Source of the DNA: Sporobolomyces roseus
Lineage: Eukaryota > Basidiomycota > Microbotryomycetes > Sporidiobolales > Sporidiobolaceae
DNA length: 64,000 nt
NCBI GenBank assembly: GCA_016617785.1
Contig: JADILM010000003.1
Span: 1,736,001-1,800,000 of the forward strand
Direction of reading: 5' to 3'
Shown here: one piece after another, positions 31,513 through 42,186 of the stretch
Numbering within the stretch: position 1 is the first letter of the stretch
Layout: every line of letters begins with the position of its first letter
Translations under genes and position numbers: made by a program
Notes under the pieces: generated by a model
What the model was told of the DNA's origin: nothing
Databases searched by the model: none
The model's input: only the letters and a program-made list of their open reading frames with translations

Positions 31513-34330
31513 ATGGAGACCACTCCCGTCAAGCTACCCATCTCGAATGGAGGTGCTTCAACAGATTCTTCGGCTCAAATTCAACATCTCCAGATCGACC
31601 CTAAGAATGAAGTAGTCATGTTGGATAACTGTGAGTGCATGGTCCTATAGTAGTAAAGCTGTAGCAGCTAGCTTACTGCGACCTTTGCCTTCACAGACGA
31701 TAGGTAAGCCAAATCGAACTATTCCGCTCATTCCTCCCGCTCTGCTCTTGCTGGCTTCAGGGAGTGCAAGAGGAGTACAGACCTGATCACTGACTCTGTT
31801 CTCATATTCTTTGAATCTTAGTTTCACCTGGAACCTTGTAAGTCTTCACTTCTTCCTCATTTCTTACCCTAAAGCTGACTCAATCTCGCAACGGGGAATA
31901 GTATCAATACCTATGCATGCTCGGAGGGAACGTCACCGTCGTTCGATCAGAATCCGTCACTCTGGAAGAGTTACAAGCTCGACACCCAAACATGACTCAC
32001 CTCGTAATTTCACCTGGACCTGGTCACCCTCTTAAAGATTCCGGCATCTCTGTCCCCGCTATCGAAGCCTACGCTGGCAAGATCCCAATCTTGGGAGTAT
32101 GCATGGGATTGCAGTGCATTACGGTTCATTACGGAGGAATCGTCGATCAGGCGGGAGAATACGTTCATGGCAAAACGAGTGCCATGATGCACGATGGGAA
32201 GGGATTGTACAAGGGAATGGCACAAGGGGTAGCTGGAACTCGTTATCACTCGCTCGCGGCGAGAATCAATTCGATTCCCGAAGTTTTGGAAGTGACGAGT
32301 AGGACTGAAGGAGGCATCATTATGGGTCTGAGGCACAAAGTTCACGCGATCGAATCGGTTCAGTACCACCCTGAATCGATCTTGTCGGAGGAGGGAAAGA
32401 TCATGCTCGCCAACTTCTTGACTTGGAAAGGAGGGAACTGGTCCGACAATCCCGATGTCCTCACTCCCGTTCAATCCTTCTCTTCCCCTGCCCCCGCCAA
32501 AGGCGCTCCTCTCCCCTCCGCCGCCGCCGTCCCTACTATCCTCCACAAGATCGAACAACAACGTATCCTTGATGTAGCGAAAGCGAAAGCGACTCCCGGT
32601 TACAAACCTCAAGATCTCTCTTCCCTCATTAACCTTCACGTTCCCCCTCCTCTCATCTCTTTCCACCAACGTCTCCAACCCGCTTCTACTTCGACCTCCG
32701 CTGTTCCTTCCGGTGGAAAACATATGGCACTCCTCGCCGAAGTCAAACGAGCTTCCCCTTCGAAAGGCGACATCGTCGACGCTTCTTCCCCCTCGGCCCC
32801 GGCCATCGCCCTCTCGTACGCACTAGCTGGTGCATCCGTCATCTCAGTCCTCACTGAACCGAAGTGGTTCAAAGGATCCCTCGACGATATGCGAGCAGTT
32901 CGAGCCGCTGTCGATGCCCTCCCGAATCGACCCGCAGTTCTTCGTAAAGACTTCATTCTCGACCCTTACCAGATCGAAGAAGCTCGAGTGTACGGTGCCG
33001 ATACCGTCCTCTTGATCGTCGCCATGTTGTCGGATTCGAAATTGGCCGAACTCTACGACCATTCAATCTCGAGAGGAATGGAACCTTTGGTCGAAGTCAA
33101 CAACGCTGAAGAACTCGAGCGTGCCCTCAAGGTCGGAGCGAAGGTTATCGGAGTCAATAATCGAAACTTGCACGATTTCAACGTCGACATGGCGACTACT
33201 TCGAGGATCGCAGATGTCATCAAAGAGAAGTACCCCGAACGAGCTTCAGAGGTGATTCTCATCGCTCTCAGTGGTATCACGGGAAGGCAAGACGTCGAAC
33301 GATACGCCGCTCAAGGTGTCAGCGCTGTACTCGTTGGAGAGTCGTTGATGAGAGCTCACGATAAGGGTGCTTTCGTTCGTGAACTCCTCGGCTCGACTAC
33401 TCAGGTGAGCCTCCACTCTTGTCATCGCTTTCGAGACGAGTACTGATCTCGTACCAGATCGATCAGAGCATCGCCTCGACGGCTTCTTCCCTCGTCAATG
33501 GCGCCGTTTCTGCAGTTCAATCAGCCATTTCCGCCGTCACTGGTTCAGCCTTCTCGACTACCGCACCACTCGTCAAGATCTGCGGACTCAAAACTCCCGA
33601 AGCAGCCCTCACCGCGACTGAAGCAGGTGCAGATCTCCTCGGCTTGATCTTCGTTCCCGGTTCGAAACGACACGTTTCCCTCTCCCAAGCACAAGAGATC
33701 ATCACTTCCGTCCGAACTCGACAACGATCCTCTTCTACCTCTTCCTCGGCCCCTTCTCTCGATACCTCCGATTGGTTCTCCCTCCAATCCTCTCGAATCG
33801 CTTCTCATCCTCGCAAACCCCTCTTCGTCGGAGTCTTTCAAAACCCTACCCTTTCCGAACTCCTTCACGCGATCGACACTCTCCAACTCGACTTGGTTCA
33901 ATTCCATGGATCCGAACCTACTCACTGGGCTAAACTCGTTAGCGTTCCAGTGATTCGAGCGTTCCATGTCGATGAGAAAGCGGAAGCGGACGCGGAGGAG
34001 GCAGCTCAATTGAGGGAGGCGACGAGACCAGGGTTCCATTCACTCGCGTTGTTGGACACGAAAGTTTCGAAAGTGAAAGGAGCGTTGAGTGGGGGAGCTG
34101 GCAAAGTGTTTGATTGGGGAGTCGCGAGGAGGTTGATTGATAGTAGGAGAGAAGAGGGGCAAGGGAGGTTACCGATCGTGTTGGCAGGAGGTTTGGACGC
34201 TTCGAATATAAAGGAAGGAATCGAGACGGTTAGACCTTTCGCGGTCGATGTCAGTGGTGGAGTTGAAACGAATGGTGAGAAGGATTTGGACAAGATTAGG
34301 GAGTTCATTAAACTCGCCAAATCCACTTAG
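31513..34330 (+). CDS. TRP1: Trifunctional tryptophan enzyme: anthranilate synthase glutaminase, IGP synthase and PRA isomerase
   Basis: Exons 31513-31630, 31697-31703 (7 nt), 31822-31837 (16 nt), 31902-33404 and 33458-34330 give 838 residues. The glutamine amidotransferase domain (about 35-240) begins VVMLDNYDSFTWNLYQYLC and has the catalytic Cys in GVCMGLQCI (about 114) and the His-Glu pair in QYHPESI. The indole-glycerol-phosphate synthase domain (about 260-560) shows LLAEVKRASPSKGDI, VLRKDFILDPYQI, GVNNRNLHDFNVD and VLVGESLMR. The phosphoribosylanthranilate isomerase domain (about 585-838) starts VKICGLKTPEAA and ends AVDVSGGVETNGEKD. This order is the standard filamentous-fungal and basidiomycete TRP1/TRPC fusion. 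The two tiny exons are forced by the perfect LDNYDSFTWNLYQYL motif. Confidence 0.95.
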
Positions 34331-34417
34331 AGATGGCACTTTTCAAATTAGAGGAACACAAAATTACAACAATCACTCTTTTTTTTGACATACAATTGTT
34401 TAAACCCAAGCGTCCCT

Positions 34418-37400
34418 TCAATCTTCTTCGTCGAGGTTGAGCATTTCCTCATCTGATTTCTCACCACTCGCCGCATTGTCCAATTCTCCAAAACTCTTCC
34501 TATGTGCCAAATACTTCCCTCCTTTCTCCGGACTAACCGTACTCATCCTCGATGGCTGATCGAAAGAGTCGAGTTCTTGCGGTGACATCTCAGCTTGTGA
34601 ATACAAGTCCTCCTCTTCTACTGGTTGTCGTTCCCTCAGTTTCTCTTGATGAGCAATATCCCTCCTCGCTTTTTCCTCATGAGAGAGATAAGTCAACCCT
34701 GACGAATCTTGCGATTCTTCTCCCTCCTCCTCCTCTTCCTCCTCTTCATCATCATCATTTGCGAAGCCCTTTACGCCCTGACTCGCCGAGAGGGGTAGTG
34801 CTTGCGATTCCTCCTCTTGAGCGTCGTAATAGGAAGAAGGAGCGGGAGCTTGGGTCTGAAACGCTTGTGAATCATTCTCTTCGTTCGTCGAAGCAGCGAA
34901 AGGAGGGTTGATGGTGGAAGTATCGGTCCTCGTAGGTTTGAGAGGAAGGGACAGAGGAGGAGCAGGGGATTTTGAGAGACGAGAGGAAGAACGGAGTTTG
35001 CGATCTAAGTGAGGAGGTTCCTTTGATGAGGCGCGTGCAATCGAAGGAATAGGTGTGAGAGCACGAGGACGAGCAGGTACGGGTGGAGCTGGAACTGCAG
35101 CCGACGAAGAGGCGGAAGAGGAATGAGAATCGGCATTTGTCGAATTCGAGGTATCGGGTACGAGAACTCTCGGATAGCTCGAATTCGATGAAGAGTCTGA
35201 TGAAGAATTGTTGACTCGATCTAGAGGCTGTGATTTGGGACCAGCGGAGGAGGAATTGTTGGATTCTTCGGATTGAGATTGCGATTGCGATTCAGGTTGC
35301 GATTCAGATTGAATGTTGGGTACTACGGGTGCAGCGGCCGATGAAGTTGCGGGTGAGTCTTGAGTGGGAGGGAAATAAGGGTTTGTTCGAGAAGTGTTGG
35401 GTTGAGCTGCGGTAGGGAAGAAGAAATCTTGCGAAGATTTTTGGGTTGAAGGTTCTCCCTCCTCATACGAGCTTGACGGGAGTGCGATCGTGACTGATAC
35501 AGTGGTAGATTTGGTTGAGATGGTTCCGGGATGAGCGTAAGGTCGAGGAGGAGAGGAGAGCATAGTCGAGGGTTCTGCTCCTGACGAAGGGAGAGGTGAG
35601 ACTTCGCCAGAGGAAGTTTGAGCGGGAAGATCGGCTTGTGAGGTACGTGGAGGTGGAGGTGGCATAAGTATACCGCTCGGAGTCGAAGTGAGCTGTTTGA
35701 ATCCGTCCTCCTTCGGCGCTTCTTCGACTTGCTCCGTCTTCTCCCTCGTTCTCCTTACTTGAGCCTTTGACGCCTCACCCGCAGCGACATTCTCTGACCC
35801 TGATACAATCACCTGTTCCTGTTGCTCCACGCTTACTGACCTTTCCACGCTGACCGATCTCGCAGCCTCCGAAGGAGCCTCACTCGTCCTCTTCCCGAAC
35901 CTCGCCAATTTCGACTGATTCTGTTTGGCAGCTTCTCTCAGCTGAGCAGGTAGTCCACTTTGTCGTCGAGAGCTGTTGTGGAAAGGGGAAGCGGATCGTT
36001 CTTTTGAAGGAGAACGGGAAACTCGTTGGAGATAAATCGGTTTTGCGAGAGGCAGAGGGAATTGAGAGGCTTCAAAGGAGACGGGTGCAGCTTGAGATTC
36101 GGCTTGGAGTTCGGGAGGTGAGGGGAGTTGGGTAGGCGAGGGAGGTCGAGGAGAGTGTCGAGGAGGTAGCGGAGGATCTCGTTCAGGAGGTGAAGTAGTC
36201 GTTCCTGTTCCATGAGATAAAGGTTGAACCGTATCGATAGCGGAAGGTGTTCTCAAGCGAGGTGAGCGACGTCTGGTCTCAGTTACTGCAGTCGGTTGAG
36301 GTGGATGTAAAGTGGTCGATTCCTTGATTGGCGGTGATTTCGTTTTGCGTTTTGACTGTTACAGGATCAACAGATGGCCCAAGTGTCAGCTACAGGCTTG
36401 TGCATGAACTGGAATGAAGCGCAGCGCACAGACTCGTCCTCTTTTGTCGCTAACTCGTCCAATTCCATCGCTTGATCTTGTTCCTCTCCTCCAGCCGACG
36501 AAGGTCCTCTACGCTGAACCGCTTCTACTGCTCTCATCGCCGTATCTTCTACCCCTGTCAACTCCATCGCAACGTCTCCTCTCTCCCGTTTGTCCTCTTC
36601 TCCCTCGATTCTCCTTCGTTTCCCTTTTTTAGTTTCGCTCATCTCCCTCACCTCCGATTCCTGCGCCAAAGTATGCGAAGACCCATTCTCATTGCCGTTC
36701 ACGTCTGCATGCCTCGGTGATCTTGTCGAGCTTCTTGAGGATTGTGATTGATCGTTGTCTGAACTTGGAGCGGGGGTTGGAAATGAATCTCTAGAATTAT
36801 CATGAGGAGGACGGGATGGCCCTGAACCACCACTCTGCGTCGAGTTCTGAGATGAAGTGATTCGATACTGGATTCAACATATCGCTCTGGTCAGTCAACA
36901 ACGCAGAGAAGTTTCAGAGGGAAATGGGGAAACTCACTTTGTTACGAATCCAAGCGACTCTCGCAATCATTTTCCTCGTATCTCTATACACCTTGAGCGT
37001 AAGTGTTCTCAACGCCTCGACATTGATTCCCGCACCACTCTTTGCTGCCCAATCCGCCTCTCTCCCGTTCTTTTCCCAATGATCCACAATTCCTTCGTAC
37101 ATTCTCCCAAACTCGACAATCCGCTCATTCTGCCCGCCACCATCCGAATCATCTTCGTTCGACGAGGGTGAGAAGTAGGTCCTGATAGAGTTACGAACTG
37201 AAGTGAGGTCGAGAGAGGAAGCGAGAATTTTAAAATCCGTTTCCTGTTCCGCCAACTATACTCGAGGTTCACTCAGATCCAAACCCAACTACCCCCCTTT
37301 CTTAGGTGAGTGATAAGACTCACGTAGCGTCTCCAACCCAAATCTACTCCCTCAAACAACACCAACCCACTCTCCTCTCCCTGCTCGACCTTTCCCAAAT

Positions 37401-37584
37401 ACTCCGACTCCCATTCCTCCAATTGTATCTCACCACAGAGGTGTGCTTCCAAAAGGTAAGAAGCGCGTTGATTCGTTGCTAGTCTTAGATATTCTTGTTT
37501 AGTGAAAAGTTCAAGGATCGTTTGTGCGTCCAGATCGCGCACTGCTGTGTACAAGAGTGTCGCATCCCGCGTTGAGGAATCCAT
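34418..37584 (-). CDS. Large, mostly disordered protein with a helical N-terminal domain, unknown
   Basis: Exons 37584-37324, 37255-36938, 36867-36430 and 36355-34418 give 984 residues. I do not recognise it. The first 190 residues look folded and helical (AVRDLDAQTILELFTKQEYL, ASYLLEAHLCGEIQLEEWES, LRTLTLKVYRDTRKMIARVA). The remainder is low in complexity: Ser/Pro/Gln runs, KKGKRRRIEGEEDKRER as a likely nuclear localisation signal, repeated SVSVE, SQSQS and NSSS tracts, and a highly acidic Glu run (about 905-915) before an EKSDEEMLNLDEED end. It could be a chromatin or telomere protein whose N-terminal bundle binds a partner; that is inference. Divergent from the NAT4 gene (146 bp between ATGs) and convergent with TRP1 (87 bp between stops). 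Confidence 0.65.
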
Positions 37585-37730
37585 TGGAGAGCCAGAGCCT
37601 GTCGGAAGGCGTGTAGAATGAGAGTTCGAAGTAAGGGAGAGCGAAAGAGATCAAGTTGGAAAGTTGGTTTCGCTCTTTCCACCAGCTACGATTCACTGCT
37701 TCGATTCTTTGCTGTTCAAGACTGACAAGA
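37585..37730. promoter_or_regulatory. Short divergent promoter, unknown nuclear protein and NAT4
   Basis: 146 bp between start codons. An open minus-strand frame crosses it but has no upstream ATG. Confidence 0.5.
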
Positions 37731-38857
37731 ATGCCTAAGAGATCACATATCGCGGTCAAGCCTGCGCGTAACGTGAGTCCTCACCATCTCACCCTTTTTC
37801 ACTCCTTTCTTCCCGTTCCCTGAACTCAGCGACTCTCTTCTAGGCAACTCCGAAAGATCTCGCTAGTAAAGTTACTTCGAGCTACGGAATGACCCCGACC
37901 AAAACAGCTACGATCAAGATTCCCTTTGCTCAAGAATCGTAAGTTTTCGTTTCTCGAGCGTTCGCTATCATCCCTCTTCGCTCATTCTGATACTCTCTCG
38001 TTCCCCATGTAGCGCGCAACTAGATCTTTACAACACGAAGAGCCTCCCCGTCGAAGTCAGGAAATGGATCTGGGAGTTGTTCGAATCGAACATGAAAACT
38101 CTGTAAGTTTCGATTCCCCGTCCGGAGCCTCGTCAATGAGTTGAGCCTCCCCGGAAACACTCTCTCACTGACTCATAAATCTTGGCTGTAGCTACGAGCA
38201 ATCATCAGATGGATGGGATCCGCTCGAGAAACGCAAAGAGTTGTTTCATTCAGAATCAAGATTCGTCGTTCTCCGCTCTTTATCCGTTCTCAACTCTGCT
38301 TCTACACCGCCGCTTCCTCCAAATCTCTTAGGATACTCGATCTTTCGATTCGATACCGAAGAGACAGCTAGTGAGGACGAGGATGAATTGTGTGATGTGG
38401 TTTATTGGTAACTTCCTCTCTTTCTCATCTCCTCAGCTCTGACGTAGCGCTGCTAACGCGAATTCGGTCGCCGGATAGCTATGAACTACAAGTACACGCA
38501 GAGGCGAAAGGGAAAGGTGTTGGAAGAGTGTTGATGGATGTATTGAATCGGATAGGAAAGGAACTCAAAATGGATAAAACTATGTTGACTGTCTTCAAAG
38601 GTGACACTCTCACCTCTTTCGACTGCCGAGGTGTCGATTTGAGTCTATAGGCTGACGAGCGAAGTCGTTGTTCAGCGAATGTATCGGCTATCAAATTTTA
38701 TCGCAAGATTGGGTGAGTCGCAATTCTGTCGTGTCTGAATCTCCAATTGACCTTGGGAAATTGTCCGACGTGCAGTTTTACATTGGATGAGATAGATCCT
38801 TCCCATTTCGAGGGAGAAGAGGTCGATTATGAGATTCTTAGCAAAAGTTACCATTGA
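37731..38857 (+). CDS. NAT4: NatD: N-alpha-acetyltransferase for histones H4 and H2A
   Basis: Exons 37731-37772, 37844-37938, 38013-38102, 38192-38407, 38479-38600, 38676-38712 and 38776-38857 give 227 residues. It opens with a basic MPKRSHIAVKPARN segment. The family features are KWIWELFESNMKTLYEQSSD followed by GWDPLEKRKEL, VYCYELQV and the acetyl-CoA loop KGKGVGRVLM (about 158-167). NVSAIKFYRKIGFTLDEIDP closes the GNAT fold. NatD/Naa40 acetylates the N-terminal Ser of H4 and H2A. The cysteine-tyrosine motif spans an exon junction (tg|c), which supports the splice choice. Confidence 0.92.
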
Positions 38858-39128
38858 ATACAAAAGTGAAATAGCGAGCGACTTGTGATTTCTCGCGGTG
38901 TTTCTCTTTTGTCGCCCACCCTCGCGTCTGTACCTTGCAACCCTCTGTACCAATCTACAAAAGCCTTTACAAGCACCCTATCTCGTTATCTTCGTTCAGC
39001 AGTCTTCTCCCCAAGTTGTGAGCTTTTCCCTTCCTGCTTCCTCAACCCACGCGATCTCGATAGCCACACAGTTTCAGATCGCTGATGATCAGACTTGACT
39101 GCAGACCCAAATAATCAATACACAAATA

Positions 39129-41972
39129 ATGTCTAGTACTACGGCCTCCCCAGCTTCCCCAATTCCACTCCTTCAAGGTTCAAACACAACAAACACTTCC
39201 CCTTCCTCCTCCTCTTCTCCTATTCCGACTACGAAACCTTCGAAACCACTCAAGAAATCACAGAAACGTTCGAGGAAACCTTTGAGGCGTAGAGGTGCGA
39301 AAGTGGCAGATGAGGAAGAAGAGGAACAAAGTGGAGGATCGAAACCAATTAAACTTGCAGTTGCTGGGGCTGGGGGAGGGGATAGTTCAGAATCTGATTT
39401 CGATCCGGATAGTGGTAGGGAAGATGTCAGCGATGAGGAGGAAGATGAGGAGGAAGAAGAAGAAGAAGAAGAAGGGGACGAACCTAAAACTCCTGCGAAT
39501 GGGCAAAGTACGGGAGGAGGAGCTGGTGGAGCACCTCCTACAAAGTTTGATCAAGCGCAAGAAGTCACCCCGGCAGCTTGGAGCGATATGCCTCAAGATG
39601 GTGAAGCCGGTTCGAATCAATTACCTGAACTCGATTTCGCGAGTTTATCAATCTCGAAATTGGACGCTTTACCTACTTCTTCGATTGTCGTACCAATCTC
39701 GAGTGCAGGAGGAGGAGGAGGAGGATTGTCGAAGAAACAAGCGAGCTTGCAAAAGAAGATTCAAAAGAGTGAGGAATTGAAGAAGAGGGATCCGGAAGCT
39801 TGGGAACAACAGGAGAAGGAGAGGAAAGAACGGGAAGAGACCAAACGGTTGGCGAAGAAGGAGAGACAGAAGGAAAAGAAGAAGGAGAGAAAGGTTGCTC
39901 AAAAGAATCAAATTGATTCTCCGGCTGGTCCAAACGACGAAACTACAGCGACTCGACCTGTTCGCTCTACCGCCGTTCCCGCACGACCTTCCCGTACTGC
40001 CGTCGCCCTCGGCCTCAACAAGCAGTCTTCAGAAGCAGCTCCCGATTCTCCTTCTTCCGAAACTCCCGTCGCTTCTACTTCTCGACAACAACCCGCCTTC
40101 ACCTCGAACTCCCGTCCCACTCCTTCCACACAAGCTCCTCGTGGTCCTCGCCCTTCTCCCGCCGGTGCTCCTCCAACGGTCGACTACACTCGAGCACGAG
40201 AAGCCTACACTCAACGACTCGCGAGTGATCCTTCTTACATCCCAAAAGTCGGCAAATTCTGGGGACATGACGATCGATTGGCCAGTCCTGAAGTGAGACC
40301 TTTGAACCCGTTCTGGAGGGGTAGAGGTGGAAGTGGAACGAGGGGAGGGAGAGGATCGTTCAGAGGTGGCAGAGGCGCGTTTGCTGCTGCTCAGAGGGGA
40401 CCGGATCGTTGGACTGCTGAAGGAATGGTTGCTGGTGAGACAGAAGGGGAGGAAACACCTAAGGAAGAAGCGAAGGAAGAATCAAGGAAGGAGAAAGTAG
40501 AGAAGGAACAAGGAGAATTGGATGCTGGAGATAAATGGGGTAGAGGAGAAACGAAGCGAGCTCAGCGACCTTCGGAATTCGCTTCGATGCCAGGATGGAC
40601 TCATGCTGGATTTGAAGAGCTGGAAAGGGAAGAAGAGGAACGAGCAGCGAGGGGACCTACTCCTCCGACTGCACCTCGCAACAGTGGAGGTAGAGGAGGA
40701 AGGGGTGGGAGAGGTGGACGAGGAGGAATCGCTCAAGGACCTCCAGGATCTGTCAACCCTCGTTACGCTCACCTTCCTTTCCACCCGCTTCATCGATTCC
40801 CTCCTTCGACACTACCTCCTTCTCAACCGACGACCCCTTCAGCCTCGAAACCCTCGACTCCCTCTGCCGATACTCTTAACCCTGAAGCTCCGACAACAGT
40901 AGAATCGAGTGGACCTTCACCTCAACCAGAATCTCGACCGAATCCCGTTCGACTTCCTTCCTCTGGCGTCGCAGCTGCTCACTTTGCGCTCGCACTGAAA
41001 GGTGCGACTGCGAATGCTTCTCGAGCGACAGAGGAACCGTCAGCTCAAATCCCGGCAACTCAACCTGAACCGGAGTCCGTTCCTGCAATTCCCTCTACCT
41101 CTGCACCTGCTCCTTCAGCTACCGACAGTGCTTCAGCCGAGCTTCGCAAACAGCAAGGCGCAAGTATTCTGTACGCTGCTGATCCCAGTCGACTCTCGAA
41201 CTCAGCTCCTCTCGACCCTTACCAACATCAAATTCCTCCTCACCTTCAGCAACAATCTCAAGCTGTTCCTCCCCCTCCTCCTTCTTTCCTCCCTCGACAC
41301 TCTTCTCCAGCCTTCTACCCTACCGGTCCACCTTCCTTCTACTCTGATGGTGGATACGGTTCAATGCCATCCCCAAACTCTGCCACTCCCCCTCCTCAAC
41401 TTTACTCCCCTCATCACGCCCCTCCACCTGCTGCCGCTTCCTTCTTCCTCCCTCCTCGCTCTTCTCGAATCGAGATCAAAGCTCCTTCAAGAGATGGTCA
41501 ATCTCCCGGACCCAAAACTCAAACAGTCATCTCTTCGAACAACACTGCCTACGCGATCGCCTCTCAGCAGATGGAGCAATCGAACTCTTCCGTTGGTGGT
41601 GTCGCAGGTTCCTCATCTCCCTCATCGACTAGAGGAGGAGGAATGCCTCTACCTCCAACCTCTCCCTCGTTGATGCAAAACCCTTACAACTACTCGTCCT
41701 ACTCTCCTCAGCAGCAATTCTACGCACCTCCTCCTCCACCACCACCACAATCCTCTCAATACGCTCCTCGTTCACCCTACGAGTATTACCCGAACCCTTA
41801 CCAATTCCAACAACAGCAGTACAACCCTCATCCTCTTTCGAACGCTCACTCTTTCTACCCTCAACAAAATCAGCAATACGTTGATCCGGCAATCCTGTCG
41901 ATGGGTCAAGAAGGAGGACAGAGACAACCTCAGTATCAACAGTACGGAATCCCTCCGCCTGCGCCCTACTGA
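39129..41972 (+). CDS. CASC3/Barentsz (Btz-domain) exon-junction-complex protein
   Basis: Single-exon frame of 947 residues. The short conserved core is YIPKVGKFWGHDDR (about 369-382), the eIF4A-III-binding element of Barentsz, followed by a RGGRGSFRGGRG box, DRWTAEG and then KWGRGETKRAQRPSEF, the second half of the SELOR region. A second RGG box (GGRGGRGGRGGRGG) is at about 523-536. The N-terminus is basic then acidic with a poly-Glu run (about 105-115), and a Lys/Glu coiled region spans about 205-265. The C-terminal 400 residues are Pro/Gln/Tyr-rich and disordered. It should join the exon junction complex on spliced mRNA and affect translation or decay, which fits a genome this rich in introns. 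Confidence 0.8.
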   Translation: MSSTTASPASPIPLLQGSNTTNTSPSSSSSPIPTTKPSKPLKKSQKRSRKPLRRRGAKVADEEEEEQSGGSKPIKLAVAGAGGGDSSESDFDPDSGREDVSDEEEDEEEEEEEEEGDEPKTPANGQSTGGGAGGAPPTKFDQAQEVTPAAWSDMPQDGEAGSNQLPELDFASLSISKLDALPTSSIVVPISSAGGGGGGLSKKQASLQKKIQKSEELKKRDPEAWEQQEKERKEREETKRLAKKERQKEKKKERKVAQKNQIDSPAGPNDETTATRPVRSTAVPARPSRTAVALGLNKQSSEAAPDSPSSETPVASTSRQQPAFTSNSRPTPSTQAPRGPRPSPAGAPPTVDYTRAREAYTQRLASDPSYIPKVGKFWGHDDRLASPEVRPLNPFWRGRGGSGTRGGRGSFRGGRGAFAAAQRGPDRWTAEGMVAGETEGEETPKEEAKEESRKEKVEKEQGELDAGDKWGRGETKRAQRPSEFASMPGWTHAGFEELEREEEERAARGPTPPTAPRNSGGRGGRGGRGGRGGIAQGPPGSVNPRYAHLPFHPLHRFPPSTLPPSQPTTPSASKPSTPSADTLNPEAPTTVESSGPSPQPESRPNPVRLPSSGVAAAHFALALKGATANASRATEEPSAQIPATQPEPESVPAIPSTSAPAPSATDSASAELRKQQGASILYAADPSRLSNSAPLDPYQHQIPPHLQQQSQAVPPPPPSFLPRHSSPAFYPTGPPSFYSDGGYGSMPSPNSATPPPQLYSPHHAPPPAAASFFLPPRSSRIEIKAPSRDGQSPGPKTQTVISSNNTAYAIASQQMEQSNSSVGGVAGSSSPSSTRGGGMPLPPTSPSLMQNPYNYSSYSPQQQFYAPPPPPPPQSSQYAPRSPYEYYPNPYQFQQQQYNPHPLSNAHSFYPQQNQQYVDPAILSMGQEGGQRQPQYQQYGIPPPAPY

Positions 41973-42186
41973 GATTGCGAGGAGTAATAATCAAGTTTGT
42001 TTGTATAAGGGGAGGGAATAATTGGAAATAATATAGTTAAAGACACTCTCTCTTCACGATTCTGTGGTAAAGCGAGTAATCTCGAGCTTTGTTTCACCTT
42101 GAAAAAGAGAAAGAGCAAAACGAAAACGAAGATTCGAACAAACAAACAAGCAAACAAGCTTCCTTTTCCTTTCTTCCTCTGTTATC

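Noticed and set aside
39441..39472. GAAGAAGAAG tract considered as a microsatellite insertion
   Set aside because: It codes for the acidic run of the CASC3-like protein and fits its composition.
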